A stretch of 64,000 bases of DNA from Bradyrhizobium sp. SSBR45G (GCF_030159255.1 NZ_BSCT01000002.1:310001-374000); one strand, 5' to 3'; positions 1 through 11,609 are shown, counted from the first letter of the stretch. Numbers and translations are program-made. The notes: a model not told the origin generated them from the sequence alone.

Positions 1-1151
<1,151 letters not shown>

Positions 1152-1192
1152 GCCGGCACTTAACAACAACAACCAAGACGAGGGAGGCACGC

Positions 1193-2332
1193 ATGGGTAT
1201 CGAGACCGGACTGCAACTGCGGACGTTGATCACCCGCAGCGGCGAGCTCGAGCTGTCGCTCGTCGACGTGCCGACCCCGGAGCCCGGGCCGGACGAGGTC
1301 GTGGTGCGCATCGAGGCGGCGCCGATCAATCCGTCCGATCTGGGGCTGCTCGTCGGCGCGGCCGACCTCTCCACGATGCAGGTGTCGGGCAGCAAGGAGC
1401 GCCCCGTGATCACCGCCAAGGTGCCGGAGGCGGGGATGCGGGCGATGGCCGGCCGGCTCGACGAGTCCTTGCCGATCGGCAACGAAGGCGCCGGCGTCGT
1501 GGTCAAGACCGGTTCGTCGGACGCCGCCAAGGCGCTGATGGGCCGCACGGTGGCTGCCATCGGCGGCGCGATGTACAGCCAGTATCGCTGCCTCAAGGTC
1601 TCCGAATGCCTGCCGCTGCCGGCGGGCACCACGCCGGCCGAGGGCGCGTCCTGCTTCGTCAATCCGCTGACGTCATTGGGCATGACCGAGACGATGCGGC
1701 GCGAGGGCCATACCGCGTTGGTGCACACCGCGGCCGCCTCGAACCTCGGGCAGATGCTCAACAAGATCTGCCTCAAGGACGGCATCCCGCTGGTCAACAT
1801 CGTGCGCAGCGTTGCACAGGCTGAACTGCTGCGCGGCATCGGCGCCAAATATGTCGTCGACTCCACGTCGCCCACCTTCATGGATGAGCTGACGGCGGCG
1901 CTGGTCGAGACCGGCGCGACCATCGCGTTCGACGCGATCGGCGGCGGCAAGCTCGCCGGCCAGATCCTCAACGCGATGGAGGCCGCGATCAACAAGTCCG
2001 GCAAATATCCCTACAGCCGCTACGGCTCCAGCGTGCACAAGCAGGTCTATATCTACGGCGGCCTCGACGTCAGGCCGACCGAGATCACGCGCGGCTTCGG
2101 CATGACCTGGAACGTCGGCGGCTGGCTGCTGTTTCCGTTCCTGATGAAGATCGGCCGGGCGGATAGCGAACGGCTGCGGCAGCGCGTCGTCGACGAGCTC
2201 AAGACGACCTTCGCCAGCCACTATACCAAGACCGTCTCGCTCACCGAGGCGCTCGATCCGGCCAACCTCGCCGTGTACGCCAAACGGGCCACTGGCGAAA
2301 AATTCCTTATCGCCCCCAACAAAGATAAGTGA
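1193..2332 (+). CDS. zinc-free MDR-family NAD(P)H oxidoreductase
   Basis: A 379-residue medium-chain dehydrogenase/reductase related to quinone oxidoreductases and enoyl reductases. The N-terminal GroES-like fold carries PxPxPxPDEVVVRIEAAPINPSD (about residues 22-45). NEGAGVVVKTG follows near 96, and the nucleotide-binding part has HTAAASNLGQ near 177. The cysteine cluster and catalytic zinc ligands of true alcohol dehydrogenases are not visible, so a zinc-independent, NADPH-linked reductase is expected. The ATG is preceded by a strong GAGGGAGG ribosome binding site; a longer upstream frame exists but only as an alternate reading of eno. The substrate cannot be assigned from sequence. Confidence 0.85.
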   Translation: MGIETGLQLRTLITRSGELELSLVDVPTPEPGPDEVVVRIEAAPINPSDLGLLVGAADLSTMQVSGSKERPVITAKVPEAGMRAMAGRLDESLPIGNEGAGVVVKTGSSDAAKALMGRTVAAIGGAMYSQYRCLKVSECLPLPAGTTPAEGASCFVNPLTSLGMTETMRREGHTALVHTAAASNLGQMLNKICLKDGIPLVNIVRSVAQAELLRGIGAKYVVDSTSPTFMDELTAALVETGATIAFDAIGGGKLAGQILNAMEAAINKSGKYPYSRYGSSVHKQVYIYGGLDVRPTEITRGFGMTWNVGGWLLFPFLMKIGRADSERLRQRVVDELKTTFASHYTKTVSLTEALDPANLAVYAKRATGEKFLIAPNKDK

Positions 2333-2454
2333 CCTAACGCCGCTCCCCCGACGTTGCCGACAGGCTTGCGTTTGGCCTGCGGCCGGAGACAATCCGCGCC
2401 GTTTCGGTTCGGGGGGCGGTGTTGGCCGCTGAGAGCACTGAGGAGAGATTTGTC

Positions 2455-3453
2455 ATGACACAGTTGGATCGCCGTCGATTCCTGGCCGGTGCGGCGCTTG
2501 CTGGCGCCGCAGGTGCGTTGCCGTCGCTGCGCAGCACCGAGGCCCGGGCTGCCGTTGCGCCCGCCGGCGCCCAGGCGCCCGGCTTCTACCGCTACAAGGT
2601 CGGCGACTACGAATGCACCTCCGTCAATGACGGCGCGCGCAGCTTCCCGATGCCCGACAAGTTCGTCGTCAACACCGCCAAGGACGACGCGCTGGCGGCC
2701 GCGGAAGGCGCCTACATGCCGAAGGGCATGATCACGATCCCCTTCAATCCGCAGCTGATCAACACCGGCTCCAAGCTGATCCTGATCGACACCGGCAACG
2801 GCGCTGGCGCCTTCGAGGCCAGCAAGGGTGCCGTCGGACGCACGCTGCAGAACCTTGCGGCTGCCGGCATCGATCCGAAGGCGATCGACGTCGTTGTGCT
2901 CTCCCACATGCATGGCGACCACATCAACGGCCTCAAGCTCGCCGACGGCTCGCTGGCGTTCCCGAACGCCGAGCTGAAGGTGCCTTCGGTCGAGTGGGCG
3001 TTCTGGAACAGCGACGAGAACGCCGCCAAGGCGCAGTCGGAGCTGATGAAGGGCAACTTCGCCAACTTCAAGAAGGTGTTCGGCGGGCTGGAGAGCAAGG
3101 TCACGCAATACGACTGGGACAAGGAGGTCGCGCCGGGCATCACCGCGCTGGCCACCCCCGGTCACACGCCGGGCCACACCTCGTTCGCGGTGGCCTCGGG
3201 CAACGCCAAGGTGTTCATCCAGTCCGACGTCACCAACGTGCCCGAGCTGTTCCTGCGCAATCCCGACTGGCACGTGATGTACGACACCGATGCGGCGCAG
3301 GCCCAGGAGACGCGGCACAAGTTCTACGACATGGTGGCCGCCGAGAAGGCCAAGGTGATCGGCTTCCACTTCTCGTTCCCCTCGGTCGGCTATGTCGAGA
3401 AGGACGGCGCCAAGTACCGGATGATCCCGGCGCCGTGGAATCCGGTGATCTGA
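2455..3453 (+). CDS. Tat-exported metallo-beta-lactamase-fold hydrolase
   Basis: A 332-residue MBL-fold metallohydrolase. The N-terminus has a twin-arginine signal, DRRRFLAGAALAGAAGALP, ending around the ARA of STEARA, so the enzyme is probably folded with metal and exported to the periplasm. The zinc motif HMHGDH is at about residues 152-157 and GHTPGHTS at about 236. A further aspartate (QSD) and histidine (GFHFS) complete the usual dinuclear site. The chosen ATG follows GAGGAGAG by a normal distance; a GTG 12 codons upstream would put extra residues before the Tat motif and is less likely. The substrate is unknown: lactonase, arylsulfatase-type and quorum-quenching members share this architecture. 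An intrinsic terminator lies downstream. Confidence 0.85.
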   Translation: MTQLDRRRFLAGAALAGAAGALPSLRSTEARAAVAPAGAQAPGFYRYKVGDYECTSVNDGARSFPMPDKFVVNTAKDDALAAAEGAYMPKGMITIPFNPQLINTGSKLILIDTGNGAGAFEASKGAVGRTLQNLAAAGIDPKAIDVVVLSHMHGDHINGLKLADGSLAFPNAELKVPSVEWAFWNSDENAAKAQSELMKGNFANFKKVFGGLESKVTQYDWDKEVAPGITALATPGHTPGHTSFAVASGNAKVFIQSDVTNVPELFLRNPDWHVMYDTDAAQAQETRHKFYDMVAAEKAKVIGFHFSFPSVGYVEKDGAKYRMIPAPWNPVI

Positions 3454-3469
3454 GCGGAAATTTCTCCGT

Positions 3470-3587
3470 CGTCATTGCGAGCGAAGCGACGCAATCCAGG
3501 GGCCGGGTCGGGACTCTTGATTGCCTCGTCGCGGAGCCTGTCATCGGGCCGCGCTTTGCGCGGACCCGTTGGCTCCTCGCAATGACG
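3470..3587. repeat. intergenic palindromic repeat, 'CGTCATTGCGAG' family, copy 1
   Basis: The unit is bounded by CGTCATTGCGAG (3470-3481) and its exact reverse complement CTCGCAATGACG (3576-3587). The interior also has imperfect complementarity. A shorter member of the same family, with 16-base perfect arms, is at 40447-40515. This type of element is common between genes in Bradyrhizobium. Confidence 0.8.
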
Positions 3588-3601
3588 GAGGAAAGAGGGT
3601 G

Positions 3602-3630
3602 GGCCGCCTTCGGGCGGCCTGGTCGTTTTT
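3602..3630 (+). terminator. intrinsic terminator
   Basis: GGCCGCC, a TTCG tetraloop and GGCGGCC form a 7-bp GC stem. It is followed within six bases by a run of five T. The terminator lies downstream of the MBL-fold hydrolase and just after a palindromic repeat, and would insulate the serine hydrolase gene that follows. Confidence 0.75.
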
Positions 3631-3705
3631 GCATGTGCGAAATGTCGGGCTTTCCGTCGCGGCCGTGAACGCCTATGTCGGGCGCGACAATCCGCAGGGC
3701 CTCGC

Positions 3706-4875
3706 ATGTCGACCGATTCGTTAACCTCCAGCGCCGACCTCTCCAACTGGCGCAGCGCGCCGTTCAGCCGCTGGGCCTTCCACAATATCCGGCAGGTCCT
3801 TCCGGTCGCCGACATCGAGAGCGCGCCGGGCAGCGCCTGGCCGCTGCCGGCGAGCCCGGTCGCGTTCGATGATTTCAGGCTGCGGCTGCCGAAGGGCGGC
3901 ACGCTTGACCTCGACGGTTTCCTGAAGGCGACGGCGACGGACGGTCTCCTGATTCTGCACGACGGCCGCATCGTGCTCGAGCACTATGACGGCGGCACCG
4001 ACCGCGACACGCCGCACATCCTGATGTCGGCGACCAAGTCGATCACCGGCCTGATGCTCGGCATCCTCGCCGGGCGCGGCGAGATCGATGTCGATGCCGA
4101 GGTGACGCGCTACGTGCCGGAGGTCGAAGGCACCGCCTATCGGGGCGCCACGCTCCGTGAGCTCACCGACATGCGCGCCGGCATCGTGTTCGACGGCACC
4201 GGCCTGCAGGCCTATGCCGACGCCGCCGGCTGGGAGCCGGTCGCGGCTGGCACGACGCCGAACCTGCATGATTTCTACGCGACGATGCGCGCGCAGGCGA
4301 AGCCGCATGGCGGCCCGTTCAGCTACGTCTCGTCCAACACCGATCTGCTCGGCTGGGCGATCGAGCGCGCCACCGGGCGCAGCTTCGCAAGCCTTGTCGT
4401 CACCCTGCTGTGGAAGCCGATGGGCGCGAGCGGCGAGGCCTTCATCACGCTCGATCGCAAGGGCGCCCCGCGCTGCACCGGCGGCTTCTGCGCCACGCTG
4501 CGCGATTTCGCCCGGCTCGGCCAGCTCGTGCTGTCAGATGGCCGGCGCGGCTCGCAGGCGATCATCCCGCAAGGCTGGCTCGACGACATCAGGAGCAACG
4601 GCGATGTGCAGGCGTGGCGCGACGGCCAATGGCGCGACAGCTTCGCCGCGATCAGCCGCAACATGCACTATCGCAGCGGCTGGTACGTCATCAACGACCA
4701 GCCGCAGCTGCTGTTCGCGATGGGCATTCACGGCCAGAATCTGTTTGTCGATTCGGCCAACGGACTCGTGATCGCCAAGCTGTCGTCATGGGCGCAGCCG
4801 GTCGAGGGACAATCGATCTGGCTGACGCATCAGGCGGTGGCGGAATTCACCCGCTGCATCAAGCAGGCGGGTTAA
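3706..4875 (+). CDS. serine hydrolase, beta-lactamase class C / NylB-like
   Basis: A 389-residue protein of the penicillin-binding/class C beta-lactamase esterase family, resembling 6-aminohexanoate-dimer hydrolases. The SxxK motif is MSATKS at about residues 107-112 (nucleophile S108). The second-motif region reads SYVSSNTD near 206, and a C-terminal HG (GIHGQN, about 344) takes the place of KTG. The phrase RELTDMRAGIVFDG is typical of the NylB-like branch. No signal peptide is evident, so it is probably cytosolic. The ribosome binding site before the ATG is weak (GCAGGG). The substrate is not predictable; amide or ester hydrolysis is the family activity. Confidence 0.85.
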   Translation: MSTDSLTSSADLSNWRSAPFSRWAFHNIRQVLPVADIESAPGSAWPLPASPVAFDDFRLRLPKGGTLDLDGFLKATATDGLLILHDGRIVLEHYDGGTDRDTPHILMSATKSITGLMLGILAGRGEIDVDAEVTRYVPEVEGTAYRGATLRELTDMRAGIVFDGTGLQAYADAAGWEPVAAGTTPNLHDFYATMRAQAKPHGGPFSYVSSNTDLLGWAIERATGRSFASLVVTLLWKPMGASGEAFITLDRKGAPRCTGGFCATLRDFARLGQLVLSDGRRGSQAIIPQGWLDDIRSNGDVQAWRDGQWRDSFAAISRNMHYRSGWYVINDQPQLLFAMGIHGQNLFVDSANGLVIAKLSSWAQPVEGQSIWLTHQAVAEFTRCIKQAG

Positions 4876-5025
4876 GTTCGACGAAGTGGCGGACGGGCGG
4901 GACCATGCGAGCGTTTCCCGCGATGAAACGCTGTGTTTCGCGTCTTGCTATTTTCATGCACTTGCATGTTCTTGCCGTCGCGCGCTAAGTGCAGCCCCGC
5001 ACGTTCTTCCACAAAGGATATCCCC

Positions 5026-5583
5026 ATGCCCGCTCCGTATTACGCCGTCGCGCTGGTCGGCAGCCTCCGCAAGGAGAGCTTCACGCTCAAGATCGCGAAG
5101 GCGATGGCCAAGCTCGCGCCCGCCAGCCTGAAGATCGAGGTGGTCACGCTCGAGGCCCTGTCGTTCTTCAACCAGGATCTCGAAGCCAATCCTCCGGCAG
5201 ACTGGCTCGCCTTTCGCGAGAAGCTCAAGGCCTCGCAGGGCGTGCTGATCCTGACGCCGGAATACAATCGCTCGATCCCCGGCGTGCTCAAGAACGCGAT
5301 CGACATCGCCTCGCGCCCCTATGGGCAGAGCTCGTTCCTCGGCAAGCCGGTCGGCCTCATCGCCAACTCGCCGGGCCCGCTCGGCGGCGTCGCCGCGGCG
5401 AAGCATCTGCAGAACATCATGCCGGGCATCTCGGGTCCCGTCATGGGGCAGCCGGAAATCTATCTGAACGGCGTTGGCGACGCGTTCGACGCCCAGGGCG
5501 AACTGACCAAGGACGCGCTGAAGACGGTGCTGCAGCAATATGTCGACGCCTTCGCGGCCTTCGTCGCCAAGCAGAACGGCTGA
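5026..5583 (+). CDS. NAD(P)H-dependent FMN reductase, ChrR/YieF-like
   Basis: A 185-residue flavodoxin-fold reductase. The FMN phosphate-binding loop VGSLRKESFT lies at about residues 8-17. The family hallmark TPEYNRSIPGVLKNAID is at about 77-93. Members reduce quinones, chromate or flavins with two electrons and protect against redox cycling. The ATG follows AAAGGA; the frame extends 31 codons upstream but that stretch has no family character. It stands alone between a serine hydrolase and a class II aldolase on the same strand. Confidence 0.9.
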   Translation: MPAPYYAVALVGSLRKESFTLKIAKAMAKLAPASLKIEVVTLEALSFFNQDLEANPPADWLAFREKLKASQGVLILTPEYNRSIPGVLKNAIDIASRPYGQSSFLGKPVGLIANSPGPLGGVAAAKHLQNIMPGISGPVMGQPEIYLNGVGDAFDAQGELTKDALKTVLQQYVDAFAAFVAKQNG

Positions 5584-5727
5584 CGCCAAAGGCAGCCGGT
5601 GCGGCTGACGCGGTCGCCTGGCGCATGACGGGTATGATCAGGGCAGGGCGTTGACGCGCCTTGCCCGATCCGTTTTCAAGGCAGGGCCGGTCACCCGCGC
5701 AACAAGGCGCGTCGCCAAGGACACCCA

Positions 5728-6519
5728 ATGGCCCATTCGTTCACACCTGCCCCCTCGTCGACGCCCGGCGCCAACCAGCCGCTGCTGGACTCCGAGGCGG
5801 TATGGCAGGCGCGGGTCGATCTCGCCGCCTGCTTCCGCATGGCCGCGCGGCACGGGCTGGAAGAGGGCATCTGCAATCACTTCTCGGCGCTCGTTCCCGG
5901 CTATGACGACCTCTTCATCGTCAATCCCTACGGCTACGCCTTCCGCGAGCTGACGGCCTCGCAGCTCCTGGTGTGCGACTTCGACGGCAATGTCATCGCC
6001 GGCGACGGCCGCCCCGAGGCGACCGCGTTCTACATTCACGCCCGCATCCACAAGGCGCTGCCGCGCGCCAAGGTCGCGTTCCACACCCACATGCCCTATG
6101 CGACGGCGCTGTCGATGACCGAGGGTGCGCCGCTGATCTTCGCCGGCCAGACCGCGCTGAAGTTCTACGGCCGCACCGCCGTCGACGAGAACTACAACGG
6201 GCTGGCGCTCGACGCCCAGGAGGGAGACCGCATCGCCGCCGCGATCGGCGACGCCGATATCGTGTTCATGAAGCATCACGGCGTGATGGTGCTGGCGCCG
6301 ACCATCGCCGAGGCCTGGGACGATCTGTATTATCTCGAACGCGCCTGCCAGGTGCAGTGCCTGGCGCTGTCGACCGGGCGCAAGGTGGTGCCGGTCGCGC
6401 CTGAGATCGCCGAGGCGGCCTATCGGCAGAGGCGCGAGGGCGATGCGGAATCGGCGCGGCTGCATATCGAAGCGATCAAGCGGACCCTGGATGCCGAAGA
6501 GCCCGCCTACCGGGACTGA
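5728..6519 (+). CDS. class II aldolase/adducin family protein
   Basis: A 263-residue member of the class II aldolase/adducin N-terminal domain family, which covers most of the protein. Candidate metal ligands are the histidine pair of HTHMPY (about 119-121) and KHHGVMV (about 183-186). CNHFSA near residue 50 is the phosphate/substrate loop. Fuculose-phosphate aldolases and ribulose-5-phosphate epimerases share the fold. The lack of a sugar-operon context and the length above 215 residues put it in the uncharacterised adducin-like group common in alphaproteobacteria. The reaction is not assigned. Confidence 0.85.
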   Translation: MAHSFTPAPSSTPGANQPLLDSEAVWQARVDLAACFRMAARHGLEEGICNHFSALVPGYDDLFIVNPYGYAFRELTASQLLVCDFDGNVIAGDGRPEATAFYIHARIHKALPRAKVAFHTHMPYATALSMTEGAPLIFAGQTALKFYGRTAVDENYNGLALDAQEGDRIAAAIGDADIVFMKHHGVMVLAPTIAEAWDDLYYLERACQVQCLALSTGRKVVPVAPEIAEAAYRQRREGDAESARLHIEAIKRTLDAEEPAYRD

Positions 6520-6592
6520 GGGCCACCGCAAGGCGCCGGGAGCGGGCGCCGCGCTGGTCCGAAACCGGCCAGCGCATGGCGGGACGGCAGGG

Positions 6593-6607
6593 TTAGCGAT
6601 TCCTTAA
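6593..6607 (+). promoter_or_regulatory. candidate CtrA box upstream of ftsB
   Basis: TTAG, seven bases, then TTAA matches the alphaproteobacterial CtrA consensus TTAA-N7-TTAA at seven of eight positions. It lies about 25 bases before the ftsB ATG. CtrA controls division genes in Caulobacter and relatives; control here is inference. Confidence 0.4.
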
Positions 6608-6631
6608 CCGGGTCGCCGCATTCTCCGGCCC

Positions 6632-6949
6632 ATGGTCTCCCGCGCGCGGCTCAAATCCTTTCTGACGGGGCTCGCCCTCTACACGATGGCGGCCGCCATC
6701 GTCGGCTATTTCGGCATCAATGCCTACACCGGCCACTATGGTCTCAACGCGCGGCAGGAGCTCGACCAGGAGATCATCGCCCTGACCTCCGAGCTTGCCC
6801 GGCTGAAGCAGGAGCGGGCCGAGGGCGAGAAACGGGTGTCGCTGTTGCGCTCCGACCGCGTCGATCCCGACATGCTCGACGAGCGCGCACGCTTCCAGCT
6901 CGGCTATGCCAACCCGCGCGATCTGATCCGGATCAATCGCCCGCAGTGA
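6632..6949 (+). CDS. ftsB: septum formation initiator FtsB/DivIC
   Basis: A 105-residue bitopic inner-membrane protein. Residues about 9-30 form one transmembrane helix (LTGLALYTMAAAIVGYFGI). Residues about 38-72 form a charged coiled coil (ARQELDQEIIALTSELARL), followed by the short globular tail LDERARFQLGYANPRDLIRI typical of the family. FtsB bridges FtsQ and FtsL and activates septal peptidoglycan synthesis. Placement just before the pyruvate dehydrogenase genes is usual in Rhizobiales. A CtrA-like box lies immediately upstream. Confidence 0.93.
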   Translation: MVSRARLKSFLTGLALYTMAAAIVGYFGINAYTGHYGLNARQELDQEIIALTSELARLKQERAEGEKRVSLLRSDRVDPDMLDERARFQLGYANPRDLIRINRPQ

Positions 6950-7057
6950 CATGCGCGCTGGTTGCGGATGGCCTGTCGACGGCTGCCTGAACTTCAGCCG
7001 AGCGAAGCATCAGGAATTTCAAAAACGCGGCCGCCCGCATTCGATTATTTCGCGTCG

Positions 7058-7071
7058 TTGCACTGCGGCAA
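7058..7071. promoter_or_regulatory. inverted repeat TTGC-N6-GCAA upstream of pdhA
   Basis: A symmetric 4-6-4 element lies about 90 bases before the pdhA start, in the only sizeable non-coding gap before the operon (6950-7160). It has the shape of an operator but cannot be assigned to a regulator. No clear -35/-10 pair was identified by eye. Confidence 0.25.
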
Positions 7072-7160
7072 AGCAAAATGAACCGCAATTCACGCAGTCC
7101 TTTTACGTGCCATGGAGTTGAGCTAGAGAGAGCTACTTTTTTCTCTCATCCGGAATTGCC

Positions 7161-8183
7161 ATGGCCGCACCGAAGAAGACTGCCGCAAAGGAACAAGGTC
7201 AGGACAGAGACAACGGCCCGCCGCCGGAATTCACCAGAGAACAGGAATTGGCCGCGCTGCGCGACATGCTGCTGATTCGTCGCTTTGAGGAGAAGGCGGG
7301 TCAGCTTTATGGCATGGGTGCGATCGGCGGTTTCTGCCATCTCTATATCGGCCAGGAAGCCGTGGTCGTCGGCATGCAGATGGCGCTGAAGCCGGGCGAC
7401 CAGGTGATCACCGGCTATCGCGATCACGGCCATATGCTGGCCACCGGCATGGACGCCAAGGGCGTGATGGCCGAGCTGACGGGACGGCGCGGCGGCTACT
7501 CCAAGGGCAAGGGCGGCTCCATGCACATGTTCAGCATGGAGAAGAACTTCTTCGGCGGCCACGGCATCGTCGGCGCGCAGGTCTCGCTTGGCACCGGGCT
7601 CGCGCTCGCCAACCGCTACCGCGGCAATGACTCGGTCAGCGTTGCCTATTTCGGCGACGGCGCGGCCAACCAGGGCCAGGTCTATGAGAGCTTCAACATG
7701 GCGGAGCTCTGGAAGCTGCCCGTGATCTACGTCATCGAGAACAACCGCTATGCGATGGGCACTGCGGTGTCGCGCGCCTCGGCGCAGACCGACTTCTCCA
7801 AGCGCGGCATCTCCTTCAACATCCCGGGCGAGCAGGTCGACGGCATGGACGTCCGTGCGGTGAAGGCCGCCGGCGAGAAGGCGGTCGCCTGGTGCCGCGA
7901 GGGCAAGGGGCCCTTCATCCTGGAAATGCAGACCTACCGCTATCGCGGCCACTCGATGTCGGACCCGGCCAAGTACCGCACCCGCGAGGAAGTCGAGAAG
8001 GTCCGCCACGACCAGGATCCGATCGAGCAGGTGCGCAACCGCCTGCTGGCGGCCAAGGTCACCGAGCAGGACCTGAAGGCGATCGACGCCGATGTGCGCA
8101 AGATCGTCAACGAGGCCGCCGATTTCGCGCAGGCCGATCCCGAGCCCGATGTCGCCGAGCTCTATACCGACGTCTATCGCTAG
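7161..8183 (+). CDS. pdhA: pyruvate dehydrogenase E1 alpha subunit
   Basis: A 340-residue thiamine-diphosphate-dependent subunit that, with E1 beta, decarboxylates pyruvate and reductively acetylates the E2 lipoyl group. The ThDP/Mg motif begins at GDGAANQG (about residue 167) and ends in ENNRYAMGT about 30 residues later. TYRYRGHSMSDPAKYR is the conserved phosphorylation-loop region. It is the first gene of pdhA-pdhB-DUF5076-pdhC-small membrane protein-lpd, all on the plus strand. A 210-base gap upstream should hold the operon promoter. Confidence 0.97.
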   Translation: MAAPKKTAAKEQGQDRDNGPPPEFTREQELAALRDMLLIRRFEEKAGQLYGMGAIGGFCHLYIGQEAVVVGMQMALKPGDQVITGYRDHGHMLATGMDAKGVMAELTGRRGGYSKGKGGSMHMFSMEKNFFGGHGIVGAQVSLGTGLALANRYRGNDSVSVAYFGDGAANQGQVYESFNMAELWKLPVIYVIENNRYAMGTAVSRASAQTDFSKRGISFNIPGEQVDGMDVRAVKAAGEKAVAWCREGKGPFILEMQTYRYRGHSMSDPAKYRTREEVEKVRHDQDPIEQVRNRLLAAKVTEQDLKAIDADVRKIVNEAADFAQADPEPDVAELYTDVYR

Positions 8184-8216
8184 AAGCGCGCGCAAGCTGT
8201 TTTCTCTGGAGCTGAT

Positions 8217-9593
<1,377 letters not shown>

Positions 9594-9613
9594 AGCCGCA
9601 GAGGAAGCCCCAG

Positions 9614-9919
9614 ATGGCCGGACCCAAGGAGCAGCCGCTGCCGCCCGACGTCGTCGGCCGCGAGGACGCCACCGAAGTGTTGCGCGCCTTCGTGCTCGAT
9701 GGCGGGCTCTCGATCGCCTTCCAGCGTGCGTTCGAGGAGCCCGACGTCTGGGGGCTGCTCCTGGTCGACGTCGCCCGTCATGCTGCGCGCGCCTATGCGC
9801 GCGAGAGCGATTATTCCGAAGACGAGGCGCTGCAGCGCATCGTCGAGATGTTCGAAGCCGAGCTGGCTCGGCCGACCGATATGGGCAGCACCAGCCCCAG
9901 GTCGAAACAAGGTCACTGA
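9614..9919 (+). CDS. DUF5076 protein in the pdh operon
   Basis: A 101-residue soluble protein of the DUF5076 type. It starts 20 bases after pdhB and ends two bases before pdhC, so it is certainly co-transcribed with them. It is acidic and helical, with [19 protein letters not shown] and a [17 protein letters not shown] helix, and has no signal peptide, cysteine or metal motif. Its conserved position between E1 beta and E2 in Rhizobiales suggests a role in assembling or regulating the complex; this is inference from location only. Confidence 0.85.
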   Translation: MAGPKEQPLPPDVVGREDATEVLRAFVLDGGLSIAFQRAFEEPDVWGLLLVDVARHAARAYARESDYSEDEALQRIVEMFEAELARPTDMGSTSPRSKQGH

Positions 9920-9921
9920 TC

Positions 9922-11298
9922 ATGCCGATCAACATTCTCATGCCCGCGCTGTCGCCGACGATGGAGAAGGGCAACCTTGCTCGTTGGCTCAAGAAGGAAG
10001 GCGACCAGGTCAAGTCAGGCGAGGTCATCGCCGAGATCGAGACCGACAAGGCCACGATGGAAGTCGAGGCGGTCGACGAAGGCACGCTCGCCAAGATCCT
10101 GGTGCCCGAGGGCACGCAGGACGTTCCTGTCAATGACGTGATCGCCGTGCTCGCCGGCGAGGGCGAGGACGTCAAGGCGGCCGGCAGCGCGCCGGCAGCA
10201 GCCGCGCCCAAGCCTGAAGCCAAGCCTGAAGCCAAGCCTGAGGCCAAGCCCGCCGCAGCGGCGGCTCCCGCAGCCGCTGCTGCCCCGGCAGCTGCGCCCG
10301 CGCCGAAGCCGGCCACGGCTCCTGCTGCGCCCGCGCCCGCCGCTGCGCCTCAACTCAATGGTCACGCCCGCGTATTCTCCTCGCCGCTGGCGCGCCGTCT
10401 CGCCAAGGATGCCGGCATCGATCTCGGCCGCATCTCCGGCACCGGTCCGCATGGCCGTGTCGTTGCGCGCGACGTGGAGGAGGCGAAGTCGGGCAAGGGC
10501 CTGAAAGCCCCGGCGGCGGCTCCTGCCGCGGCGGCCGGACCTGCGGTTGCGCCCTCGATGTCCGACAAGCAGATCCTGGCGCTGTTCGAGCCCGGCTCCT
10601 ACGACATCATCCCGCATGACGGCATGCGCCGCACCATCGCGCAGCGCCTGACCGCGGCGACGCAGACCGTGCCGCACTTCTACCTCACGATCGACTGCGA
10701 TATCGGCAAGCTGCTGGCCGCCCGCGAGGAGATCAATGCGGCCGCGCCGAAGGACAAGGACAAGAAGCCGCTCTACAAGCTCTCGGTCAACGACTTCGTC
10801 ATCAAGGCGATGGCAGTGGCGCTGCAGCGGATCCCGAACTGCAACGTCAGCTGGACCGAAGGCGGCATGGTCAAGCACAAGCATTCCGACGTCGGTGTCG
10901 CCGTCGCCATGCCGGGCGGCCTGATCACGCCGATCATCCGCAAGGCCGAGACCAAGACGCTGTCGGCGATCTCGGGCGAGATGAAGGACTTTGCCGCGCG
11001 CGCCCGCTCGCGCAAGCTGAAGCCGGAGGAATATCAGGGCGGCACCACGGCGGTGTCGAACCTTGGCATGTACGGCATCACGCACTTCACGGCGGTGATC
11101 AATCCGCCGCATGCGACGATCCTCGCGGTCGGCACCTCGGAGGAACGCCCCGTGGTGCGCAACGGCAAGATCGAGATCGCGAGCATGATGAGCGTGACCC
11201 TGTCATGCGATCACCGCGCGATCGACGGCGCGCTCGGCGCCGAGCTGATCGGCGCCTTCAAGCAGCTGATCGAGAATCCCGTGATGATGATGGTGTGA
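9922..11298 (+). CDS. pdhC: dihydrolipoamide acetyltransferase, E2 of pyruvate dehydrogenase
   Basis: A 458-residue acetyltransferase core. Residues 1-80 form the lipoyl domain (K43). An Ala/Pro/Lys linker follows, containing four near-perfect KPEA units. The peripheral subunit-binding domain is at about 150-188 ([16 protein letters not shown]). The catalytic domain begins near 225 and ends with DHRAIDG (about 430-436), whose His and Asp are the acyltransferase residues. The start is the ATG that reproduces the lipoyl N-terminus [12 protein letters not shown]; longer frames upstream are overlaps with pdhB. E2 forms the cubic or icosahedral core to which E1 and E3 bind. Confidence 0.97.
   Translation: MPINILMPALSPTMEKGNLARWLKKEGDQVKSGEVIAEIETDKATMEVEAVDEGTLAKILVPEGTQDVPVNDVIAVLAGEGEDVKAAGSAPAAAAPKPEAKPEAKPEAKPAAAAAPAAAAAPAAAPAPKPATAPAAPAPAAAPQLNGHARVFSSPLARRLAKDAGIDLGRISGTGPHGRVVARDVEEAKSGKGLKAPAAAPAAAAGPAVAPSMSDKQILALFEPGSYDIIPHDGMRRTIAQRLTAATQTVPHFYLTIDCDIGKLLAAREEINAAAPKDKDKKPLYKLSVNDFVIKAMAVALQRIPNCNVSWTEGGMVKHKHSDVGVAVAMPGGLITPIIRKAETKTLSAISGEMKDFAARARSRKLKPEEYQGGTTAVSNLGMYGITHFTAVINPPHATILAVGTSEERPVVRNGKIEIASMMSVTLSCDHRAIDGALGAELIGAFKQLIENPVMMMV
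10210..10251 (+). repeat. 12-bp tandem repeat in the pdhC linker
   Basis: Three and a half copies of AAGCCTGAAGCC, with one G/A difference, encode KPEA units in the flexible E2 linker. Such in-frame repeats change linker length without harming function and may vary between strains. Confidence 0.85.
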
Positions 11299-11337
11299 CG
11301 TTGCTTTCCGGAGCGGGATGGCAAACGGGGCCGGCGC

Positions 11338-11577
11338 ATGCGCATCAGAACGCGGTGGCCCTGGATCACGGCACTGGTCAGCGTCGCGATGTTCGCCAAC
11401 CCGCTCGGGATCGACGTCATCCATTCTGCTTTTTTCTCCGGCGAGGCGTTGTCGCGCGGCATCTGGGCGCCAATCGTGCTCGCCGGATTCGCCATCTGCG
11501 CCGTGCTGATGCTGCTGGAGGCGATTATTCGAGCCTTGATCTGTCTACGTTCCGTCGGCAGCACCACGACCATCTGA
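11338..11577 (+). CDS. small two-helix membrane protein
   Basis: A 79-residue protein between pdhC and lpd. It has a basic N-terminus (MRIRTRWPW) and two hydrophobic segments, about residues 9-31 and 43-66. Short soluble ends make it a two-pass inner-membrane protein with no recognised domain. The gap to lpd is about 30 bases, so it is probably co-transcribed with the pdh genes. The family is not recognised and coding status rests on frame, hydrophobicity and position. Confidence 0.6.
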   Translation: MRIRTRWPWITALVSVAMFANPLGIDVIHSAFFSGEALSRGIWAPIVLAGFAICAVLMLLEAIIRALICLRSVGSTTTI

Positions 11578-11609
11578 TTTCCAACTGCTTCAGTTGAATG
11601 GGAGCCGTA

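Noticed and set aside
6929-6942. CTGAT-CCGG-ATCAA, resembling a FixK/FNR box, upstream of pdhA
   Set aside because: It lies inside the ftsB coding sequence, is explained by codons for DLIRIN, has one mismatch and is more than 200 bases from pdhA.
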